From positions 3,185,501 through 3,249,500 of the forward strand of contig NZ_JAIWOT010000001.1 in assembly GCF_021295335.1 (NCBI RefSeq): a DNA stretch of 64,000 bases, written 5' to 3'. Below the pieces are notes generated by a model. That model was not told where the DNA came from. It did not search any database and was given only the letters and a program-made list of their open reading frames with translations. Position 1 is the stretch's first letter. The number at the start of each line of letters is the position of its first letter. Shown here in pieces: positions 55,456 to 64,000 of this stretch. Origin of the DNA: Komagataeibacter sp. FNDCF1 (GTDB taxonomy: Bacteria > Pseudomonadota > Alphaproteobacteria > Acetobacterales > Acetobacteraceae). The position numbers were made by a program, and so were the translations under genes.

Positions 55456-56829
55456 GTGGCGGATGAACGGAATATCGACAATACCGGCCTGTTTGGTGAA
55501 TTCCGCCGCATGGTGCGCACGTCCGGCACGGTTGGCGGCATTGCCGCCCGCATTGCCGGGCACAAGATGGGCTTCCGCTCCTCCAGCCAGAGCGTCCATG
55601 CCGAGGATCTGAAAAGCGTGCTGGGCGGGCTGAAGGGCCCGCTGATGAAGGGCGCGCAGCTTCTCTCCACCATTCCCGGCGCCCTGCCGGAGGAATATGC
55701 CAAGGAACTGGCGCAGCTTCAGGCCAATGCGCCGCCGATGGGGTGGAACTTCGTCCGCCGCCGCATGTCAGCCGAACTCGGGCCGAACTGGGAGCGTAAT
55801 TTCCGTTCCTTCAACCGCGAGGCCTCGGCCGCCGCCAGTCTGGGGCAGGTGCATCGCGCGGTGCTGCCTGACGGGCGCGTTGTGGCGTGCAAGCTGCAGT
55901 ATCCGGACATGAAATCAACGGTCGAGTCCGACCTGCGCCAGTTCCGTCTGGCCGTGGGGCTGTTCTACCGCCTGGACAGCACGATCTGCCAGGATGACGT
56001 GCTGGAGGAACTGCAGGACCGGCTGTACGAGGAACTGGACTACCAGCGTGAGGCCGCGAACATGCGGCTGTACCACCTGATGCTGGCCGATTTTCCGGAT
56101 GTGACCATTCCCCGGCCGGTCGATGCCCTGTGCACCCAGCGCCTGCTGACCATGGAATGGGTCAACGGGCGCGGTATCCAGAAGGTGCTGGACACCAACC
56201 CCACGCAGGAAGAGCGCAACAGCATGGCGCGTGCCCTGTTCCGGGCCTGGTATGCCCCGCTCTACCGCTATGGCGTGATCCATGGTGACCCGCATATGGG
56301 CAACTTTACCGTGCGTGACGATTTCGGGATCAACCTGCTCGATTTCGGGGCGATCCGTATTTTCCGGCCACGTTTCGTCCAGGGTATCATCGACCTGCAC
56401 AGGGCGATCGAGACGGATGACGAGGACCTGGCCATGCATGCCTATGAGGCATGGGGCTTTGTCAATCTCTCGCGCGATACGGTGCGGGTGCTCAATGAAT
56501 GGGCGCGCTTCATCTATGGCCCGCTGCTTGATGACCGCGAACGCTTCATCCAGGAAGACAACGACCCGCAATATGGCCGCGCCGTGGCCGAACGGGTCTA
56601 TAACGGCCTGAAGCGCACGGGTGGCGTGCAGCCCCCGCGTGAATTCGTGCTGGTGGACCGCTCCGCCGTGGGCCTGGGCAGCGTGTTCCTGCGGCTCAAG
56701 GCAAAGGTGAACTGGCACCAGCTGTTCCAGGAAGTGGCATCGGACTTCAACGAAGCTGCACTGGCCCGGCGGCAGGCCGACGCCCTGCGCGAAGCCCGCG
56801 TGCCGCCGCCACTCGGTACACGGGCATGA
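55456..56829 (+). CDS. ABC1/UbiB-family atypical kinase-like protein
   Basis: A 457-residue protein of the ABC1/ADCK/UbiB family. The KxGQ-type motif is MKGAQLLS near residue 65, the Ala-rich loop is [20 protein letters not shown], the lysine strand is VACKLQYP, and [10 protein letters not shown] and [12 protein letters not shown] give the catalytic-like acidic motifs. [10 protein letters not shown] supplies the DFG. Members support ubiquinone metabolism, but this one lacks the C-terminal membrane helices of E. coli UbiB and is closer to ADCK-type free proteins. The start is GTG at 55456, one base after the peptidase stop. Confidence 0.87.
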   Translation: MADERNIDNTGLFGEFRRMVRTSGTVGGIAARIAGHKMGFRSSSQSVHAEDLKSVLGGLKGPLMKGAQLLSTIPGALPEEYAKELAQLQANAPPMGWNFVRRRMSAELGPNWERNFRSFNREASAAASLGQVHRAVLPDGRVVACKLQYPDMKSTVESDLRQFRLAVGLFYRLDSTICQDDVLEELQDRLYEELDYQREAANMRLYHLMLADFPDVTIPRPVDALCTQRLLTMEWVNGRGIQKVLDTNPTQEERNSMARALFRAWYAPLYRYGVIHGDPHMGNFTVRDDFGINLLDFGAIRIFRPRFVQGIIDLHRAIETDDEDLAMHAYEAWGFVNLSRDTVRVLNEWARFIYGPLLDDRERFIQEDNDPQYGRAVAERVYNGLKRTGGVQPPREFVLVDRSAVGLGSVFLRLKAKVNWHQLFQEVASDFNEAALARRQADALREARVPPPLGTRA

Positions 56830-56899
56830 GGGGAATGGGGGTGCCATGCCGCCATGCAGCCCTTGTGCTGTGGCGGCTGCATCCCCACTGTGTCTAGTC

Positions 56900-59135
<2,236 letters not shown>

Positions 59136-59146
<11 letters not shown>

Positions 59147-60080
59147 GGGAGCGTTCCGGCCCTGCGCGGGGCAGCGGGAGCGTGGTGCCTCCGCCCTGCT
59201 GGAACTGCATGCGGGTGAAACGCGCCTGGGACTGCTGCCCGATGTGGGCGGGGCCATCGCCTTCTGGCGCAATGGCGACATGGAATTCCTCCGGCCCGTA
59301 GCCGACCCCCACCTCGTGGCCCAGCATGACCGGGCGGTGGCGGGGTACCCGCTTGTGCCATTTTCCAACCGGGTGGCGGATGACCGGTTCCGTTTTGAAG
59401 GGGTGGATTACCATCTTGCCCCCAGCTTCGCCGGGGAAAACCGTGCCATCCATGGCAATGGATGGCAGCGGCGGTGGCAGATCGACATGCTGTCCGACAG
59501 CAGCGCCACGCTGACGCTGGAGCACGTGGCCACGCCCGCGCTGGCCGCCCAGTGGCCATTCAGCTATCGCGCGCAGTTGCGCTACGACCTGCGTGAAGCA
59601 GGGCTTTCCATCGGCATCCTGCTGGAAAATACCGATACCCGCGACCAGCCCGTGGGCATGGGGTTCCATCCCTACTTTCCCCGCCATAACGGGCTCAGGC
59701 TGGGCTTTGCCGCGCAAAGCGTATGGACGAACGGGCCGGACCACATGCCCGACCTGCGCATCCCGGCGGAGGGGGAATGGTCCTTCGCCCATATGCGTGA
59801 CGTGGGCCAGGCTGCCATCGACAACTGTTACGCGGGGTGGTCCGGCAGCGCCTTCCTGCGCTGGCCGCGCAGGGGATATGCCTTAACGGTGGAAGCCGGT
59901 CCGGAACTGGGCCATCTGGTTGTGTTCACCCCGCCGGGGCAGCCCTATATCGGGCTGGAGCCGGTCAGCAACATGAATGATGGCCTCAACCGCGCCGCCA
60001 TAGCCGATAGCGGGGTGCGCGTGCTTGCCCCTGGCCAGAAGATGGAAGGTCATATCCGCATGACGGTCGTCCGATGCTGA
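59136..60080 (+). CDS. Aldose 1-epimerase (galactose mutarotase-like)
   Basis: A 314-residue beta-sandwich enzyme interconverting sugar anomers. Active-site-like segments are [34 protein letters not shown] (His), [14 protein letters not shown] (second His) and [17 protein letters not shown], which carries the catalytic Glu. The start is GTG at 59136, overlapping the uvrB stop by eleven bases. Substrate preference is unknown. The end overlaps greB by seven bases. Confidence 0.88.
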
Positions 60081-60610
60081 ACACCCCCGCATCGTCCGGG
60101 ACAGGGGCGGGCAGGCCGGCCACGGGGGGACTGTCCTGCTACATCACGCCGGCGGGAATTGCCGCCATGCGTGCCGAACTCAATGCCCTGCTGCGTGACG
60201 AGCGGCCGAAAATCGTTGAAATCGTATCGTGGGCGGCAGGGAATGGCGACCGTTCCGAAAACGGGGATTACCAGTACGGCAAACGTCGCCTGCGCGAGAT
60301 CGACCGACGCATCCGTTTCCTGACAAAGCGCATCGACAATGCCATCATTGTCGATCCGGCGGCCCAGCCGCAGCGAAACCGGGTATTTTTTGGCGCGACC
60401 GTAACCTATGTCACGGAACGCGATGTGGAACGGACGGTTACAATACTCGGCGTGGACGAAGCCGACATGGCGGCGGGGCAGGTCAGCCTTGTCTCGCCCG
60501 TGGCGCGTGCGCTCATGCGCGCGGGTGTGGGGGATGAAGTCCGCCTTGCCACCCCCCGTGGCGAGGAGATGATAGAGGTTGTGGCCATTGCCTACCCGCC
60601 CGCACCGTAA
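60074..60610 (+). CDS. greB: Transcript cleavage factor GreB
   Basis: A 178-residue factor that rescues backtracked RNA polymerase. The N-terminal coiled coil contains AAGNGDRSENGDYQYGKRRLREIDRRI, which has the basic patch and acidic tip of GreB rather than GreA. The C-terminal FKBP-like domain has VFFGATVTYVTE and VSLVSPVARALMRAGVGDEV. The first 20 residues (Gly/Ala/Thr-rich) are an extra leader; the next conserved residue is YITPAG. It is translationally coupled to the epimerase. Confidence 0.94.
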   Translation: MLNTPASSGTGAGRPATGGLSCYITPAGIAAMRAELNALLRDERPKIVEIVSWAAGNGDRSENGDYQYGKRRLREIDRRIRFLTKRIDNAIIVDPAAQPQRNRVFFGATVTYVTERDVERTVTILGVDEADMAAGQVSLVSPVARALMRAGVGDEVRLATPRGEEMIEVVAIAYPPAP

Positions 60611-60722
60611 CAAGGGGGCTGGCAGTGCGGTCAAAGGCATATTATGACATTTGTGCGCGGACAGTTTCAGTCTATGGCTGTCGGCACAGACCGGTCCTGT
60701 TGCGTGTGGAGAAAACAGTTAC

Positions 60723-61730
60723 ATGTCACGCCCCCTGAAGGTTGCCGTCCAGATGGACCCGCTTGACGGTATCGACATCAATGGCGATTCAACCTTTGCC
60801 ATGATGCTCGAGGCCCAGGCACGGGGGTACGAACTGTTCGTCTATCAGGTCGAGGCGCTGAGCCTGAGCGAGGGACGCACCACCCCCCGCGGCCAGCGCA
60901 CGGACCGTGTCACCGCCCGCGCCCGCCCGGTTGCGGTGCAGCGGAGGGCGGGTGATCATGCCACCTTCGGCGCGGAGCAGGTGATCGACCTGTCCGGCAT
61001 GGACGTGGTGCTGATGCGCCAGGACCCGCCATTCGACATGGCTTACATCACGGCCACCCATATCCTTGAGCATATTCATGGCGTGGGCCCGGACCGGGCG
61101 CTGGTGGTCAACAATCCCGCCGCCGTACGCAATGCGCCCGAAAAGATACTGGTCACGCACTATCCCGACCTGATGCCGCCGACGCTGGTGACGTGGGATA
61201 TAAAGGCCATACTGGAATTCCGTGCAAAGTGGCGTGACATCATCGTCAAGCCGCTGTTCGGCAACGGGGGGGCGGGTGTGTTCCGCATCCGTGAGGATGA
61301 CCCCAATCTCAACGCCCTGCTGGAAATGCACTTTGCCCGCTCCCGCGAGCCGTTGATGATCCAGCGCTATGAACCCGCCGTGCGCAGGGGGGACAAGCGG
61401 ATCATCCTGGTCGATGGCAGCCCGGTCGGCGCGATTGACCGCATCCCGGCGGAAGGCGAGACCCGGTCCAACATGCATGTGGGCGGAAAGGCGGTCCGGG
61501 CGGAACTGACCGCGCGTGACCGGGAGATCTGCGCGGCCATCGGGCCGATGCTGCGCGATGAGGGGCTTATTTTTGTAGGAATCGACGTGATCGGTGAATG
61601 GTTGACCGAGATCAATGTCACCTCACCGACCGGCCTGCAGGAAATCGACCGATTTGACGGTATCAATACCGCAGGCCTGATCTGGGATGCGATCGAGGGC
61701 AGGCTGGAGACGGGTGCGCCGGTCGCATAG
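60723..61730 (+). CDS. gshB: Glutathione synthetase
   Basis: A 335-residue ATP-grasp enzyme joining gamma-glutamylcysteine and glycine. The N-terminal part has [22 protein letters not shown]. The ATP-binding part contains [70 protein letters not shown] and [14 protein letters not shown]. Glutathione also serves the gloA enzyme encoded at 28.7 kb. A 112-base gap separates it from greB. Confidence 0.97.
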   Translation: MSRPLKVAVQMDPLDGIDINGDSTFAMMLEAQARGYELFVYQVEALSLSEGRTTPRGQRTDRVTARARPVAVQRRAGDHATFGAEQVIDLSGMDVVLMRQDPPFDMAYITATHILEHIHGVGPDRALVVNNPAAVRNAPEKILVTHYPDLMPPTLVTWDIKAILEFRAKWRDIIVKPLFGNGGAGVFRIREDDPNLNALLEMHFARSREPLMIQRYEPAVRRGDKRIILVDGSPVGAIDRIPAEGETRSNMHVGGKAVRAELTARDREICAAIGPMLRDEGLIFVGIDVIGEWLTEINVTSPTGLQEIDRFDGINTAGLIWDAIEGRLETGAPVA

Positions 61731-61956
61731 GACAGGGAAAAAACGGTGTCCATGGCAGGCACGGTGGTCGTGACTGCCGCGCCATGTGGCATGGCATCGG
61801 GTATGGATTACAGGCGGTTGTGCGGGCCAGGGGGCGCGCGGGCATGTCAGGTGGAATTGCAATGCAGCAGAACGGGACGGATTTGATCATGGCAGGTGCA
61901 GCACGAGAGCGGGCCGGATGCGTCATCTTCCATGCCCAGGACATGGGAGCAGCCTG

Positions 61957-62670
61957 ATGAGCGACGTCCTGCATGACGAGACCGCCGAGAAGGTCGTGGA
62001 AATCCCGTCCCCCAAATCCGCGATGGATGCCGATGCGGTCCGGGCGGCCTATCGCCGCTGGGCGGGCGTGTATGATGCGCTGTTCGGTGGTATTTCCGCC
62101 TTCGGGCGCAAGCGTGCGGTCGAGGCGGTGAACGCGCTGCCCGGCAGGCGGGTGCTGGAAGTGGGCGTCGGTACCGGCCTTGCGCTGCCGTATTACCGTG
62201 CGGACAAGCGGATTACCGGCATCGACCTGTCGGGGGACATGCTGGAGCGTGCCCGCCAGCGTGTGCGTCGCCTCAGGCTTTCCAATGTCGACAACCTGCT
62301 GGAAATGGATGCCGAGGCAACCCAGTTCGACGATGGCACGTTCGATATCGCGGTTGCAATGTTCGTGGCCTCCGTCGTGCCGCACCCGCGTGCCTTGCTG
62401 AGCGAACTCAAGCGCGTGGTCCGGCCGGGCGGGCACATCCTGTTCGTCAATCACTTCCTGGCGCAGGGCGGCGTGCGGCTGGCGGTGGAGCGTGGCATGG
62501 CGCGTGCCTCGCATTCACTGGGCTGGCACCCGGATTTCGCCATCGAATCCCTGCTGCCCCCGGGTGACCTGCGGCGCGCGACCCTGCAGCCCGTCCCGCC
62601 GGCGGGGCTTTTCACCCTTGTCACGCTGGAGCGTGAGGCAGGCTCCAGCGCAAGTCCGATGGTGGCCTGA
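61957..62670 (+). CDS. pmtA: Phosphatidylethanolamine N-methyltransferase, PmtA type
   Basis: A 237-residue class I SAM-dependent methyltransferase. Motif I is VLEVGVGTGLALPYY (about residue 68), and motif II-like GIDLSGDMLERARQRV follows. VAMFVASVVPHPRALLSELKRVVRPGGHILFVNHF and LGWHPDFAIESLL match the Rhodobacter-type PmtA that methylates phosphatidylethanolamine to phosphatidylcholine. Phosphatidylcholine is a membrane lipid of acetic acid bacteria and is linked to acid tolerance. The ATG at 61957 overlaps the stop of a small upstream frame. GGAG lies eight bases ahead. Confidence 0.85.
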   Translation: MSDVLHDETAEKVVEIPSPKSAMDADAVRAAYRRWAGVYDALFGGISAFGRKRAVEAVNALPGRRVLEVGVGTGLALPYYRADKRITGIDLSGDMLERARQRVRRLRLSNVDNLLEMDAEATQFDDGTFDIAVAMFVASVVPHPRALLSELKRVVRPGGHILFVNHFLAQGGVRLAVERGMARASHSLGWHPDFAIESLLPPGDLRRATLQPVPPAGLFTLVTLEREAGSSASPMVA

Positions 62671-62703
62671 ACACAGGCTGCAGGAACCATGCGCCAGCCG
62701 GAC

Positions 62704-62726
62704 AGCCCTGCCCCTGGGGCAGGGCT
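62704..62726 (+). terminator. Hairpin after pmtA
   Basis: AGCCCTGCCCC and GGGGCAGGGCT are almost back to back and perfectly complementary, 34 bases after the pmtA stop. There is no T-run, so it may be a weak terminator or mRNA-stabilising hairpin. Confidence 0.45.
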
Positions 62727-62857
62727 GAAATGACATTTGCGCGACCACTGGCACGGTCTGCAGGGTCGTTTTTATGTGCCGGTCGCGGTATATGATGAAA
62801 ACATGGTAACGATTGGCCATGCCGGAAAGCCGGGCATGGCAGCAGGGAGTACATCGC

Positions 62858-64000
62858 ATGCCCACAGGCACACGGTTCGGGGCAGATGACGTGCGGGGGG
62901 CCGCCACGTCCTGTAGCTACAGGACTGTCGGCATGCTGTACCTGGTCATGGCGATCGTGGCGGGCATGGCTGGCGGCCTGCTTGCCGTGGGCCTGCAGGC
63001 CGGGCTGCTGCCGCACGGGTTGGTCGCGGCATGGGCTGGTGGTGATGCGGCGGGGGCGGCGGACCGCATAGCTCGCCGCCACGGCATGATGATGGTGTTC
63101 TTCTGTGCGCTGCCGGCCCTGACCGGCGGGTTCGGGAACTGGTTCGTGCCGCTTCTGCTGCGTGCCCGCGCGCTGGCCTTCCCGCGCATGGCCCTGGTGG
63201 CCTGGGCGCTGGTCGCAGGCGGGTTCGTGGCGGTCATGGCTGGCCTGTCTCCCGCCGTTGCCCCGCAGGTTTCGGTTTTCGCCCTGATCGCGTGGTGCCT
63301 TGGCATGCTGCTGCAGGCCATCGGCATGATTGCCACCATTCTCAACATGGGCCCGGTGGACCAGCGGCTGCGTGACCTGCCCATGTTCGTATGGGCGCAG
63401 GGACTTGCGGCCATGATGGCCGTCATGGTCATGCCGGTACTGGCGGGCGGGCTGACGCGCATCGTGCTTGCCGGTGGTGACATGGGCGCGCAGATCGATG
63501 CGCTGCTGCATGTCTTCGCCGGTCCCGAGATCGCCCTGCTGCTGCTGCCGTCCATCGGCATCGTATCACAGGTTATCGAGACATTTTCCACCGTTCCCCT
63601 GCAGATGCCGCGTGTGGTGCTCGGCGTGCTGACCGTCATGTCGGTGGGCGGGGCATCGGTCTGGGTGCATGACCTGCTGCATGGCGGGCTGGAGCACATG
63701 GTGGCGCCTGCGGCCATGGTGCAGCTGGGGCTGATCGTGCTGCCGGTACTGGCTGTTCTGGCTGCCTGGGGGCAGACGGTGCGCGTGGGGCGGGTGCGGT
63801 CCTCCGTGTCGATGGAATGGGCGGCGGGTTTCGTGGCGCTACTGCTGGCGGGCACGGTCATGTCGCTGCTGCCCGGTGGCATGGCGGACGTGCACGCGGC
63901 CACGCTGTATGCGGCCGTGTTCGCGCTGTTCACCGGCTTTTATTACTGGATTGGCAAGATGGTGGGCCATGTGGCCCCTGTGGGTGCCAGCCGTGTGCAT
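62858..64000 (+). CDS. Heme-copper oxidase subunit I homologue lacking Cu-B ligands (cut by window edge)
   Basis: The frame is open for 381 codons from an ATG preceded by AGGGAG and continues beyond the window. The polytopic protein aligns block by block with cytochrome oxidase subunit I: RHGMMMVFFCALP keeps the heme-a histidine (His75), and GGFGNWFVP and LAFPRM follow. LPMFVWAQ, MPVLAGGLTR, and LLPSIGIVSQVIETFS are later blocks. The Cu-B/active-site motif GHPEVY has become AGPEIA (Gly222 for His, Ala226 for the cross-linked Tyr). The paired histidines WAHHM have become WVHDL (His271 kept, Asp272). Oxygen reduction at Cu-B is therefore unlikely; a heme-binding or regulatory role, or decay, is inferred. 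The heme a3 and second heme-a histidines lie outside the window. Confidence 0.85.
   Translation, partial: MPTGTRFGADDVRGAATSCSYRTVGMLYLVMAIVAGMAGGLLAVGLQAGLLPHGLVAAWAGGDAAGAADRIARRHGMMMVFFCALPALTGGFGNWFVPLLLRARALAFPRMALVAWALVAGGFVAVMAGLSPAVAPQVSVFALIAWCLGMLLQAIGMIATILNMGPVDQRLRDLPMFVWAQGLAAMMAVMVMPVLAGGLTRIVLAGGDMGAQIDALLHVFAGPEIALLLLPSIGIVSQVIETFSTVPLQMPRVVLGVLTVMSVGGASVWVHDLLHGGLEHMVAPAAMVQLGLIVLPVLAVLAAWGQTVRVGRVRSSVSMEWAAGFVALLLAGTVMSLLPGGMADVHAATLYAAVFALFTGFYYWIGKMVGHVAPVGASRVH

Overview
This window comes from an alphaproteobacterial chromosome, most likely an acetic acid bacterium (Acetobacteraceae, probably Komagataeibacter or a close relative). The evidence is the high GC content, the gene families and their order, GTG/TTG starts in several core genes, a malate:quinone oxidoreductase, and a double-hairpin intergenic element at about 36.6 kb that resembles dispersed elements I recall from Komagataeibacter/Gluconacetobacter genomes. 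The genus is inferred from pattern recognition, not from a search. Almost everything is chromosomal core. I see no prophage, insertion sequence, CRISPR array or plasmid module.

Layout. 0-10 kb is mixed metabolism: the edge of a Rieske oxygenase, a DUF815 ATPase, yajC, a sugar MFS transporter, Fe-type superoxide dismutase, a squalene/phytoene-synthase-like protein with a degenerate active site, a beta-hydroxyacid dehydrogenase, an orphan phosphotransacetylase-like enzyme, mqo and a NYN-domain protein. 9.8-16.3 kb holds folK, rpoZ, rel/spoT, acpS, lepB, rnc and era. 16.4-28.7 kb is a long co-directional envelope cluster (pyrH, frr, uppS, cdsA, dxr, rseP, bamA, skp-like, lpxD, fabZ, lpxA, lpxI). 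It covers nucleotide and ribosome recycling, undecaprenyl and phospholipid precursors, outer-membrane protein assembly and lipid A synthesis. gloA and a tiny histidine-kinase-like protein follow.

29.4-36.6 kb runs rpmH-rnpA-yidD-yidC-engB, behind a near-consensus promoter, into argB, dapD, dapE and a membrane protein. 36.7-39.1 kb holds truA, fmt and def on the minus strand. 39.2-40.2 kb is an Hsp20-DUF1150 pair behind a candidate heat-shock promoter. 40.3-45.8 kb is a minus-strand block of hpf, lptB, lptA, lptC, kdsD and a short RNase D (LPS transport plus Kdo supply). A tRNA-Leu(CAG) follows, then an NDUFA9-like gene, gltD-gltB, an M3 peptidase, an ABC1/UbiB kinase-like gene, uvrB, an aldose epimerase, greB, gshB and a PmtA-type phospholipid methyltransferase.

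The right edge cuts an unusual gene: a heme-copper oxidase subunit I homologue whose visible part has lost two of the three Cu-B histidines and the cross-linked tyrosine. It keeps the fold signatures and the first heme-a histidine. This is the observation most worth following. The second is a set of Pro/Ala/Gly-rich insertions in periplasmic envelope proteins (LptA, the Skp-like protein, and to a lesser extent YidC).
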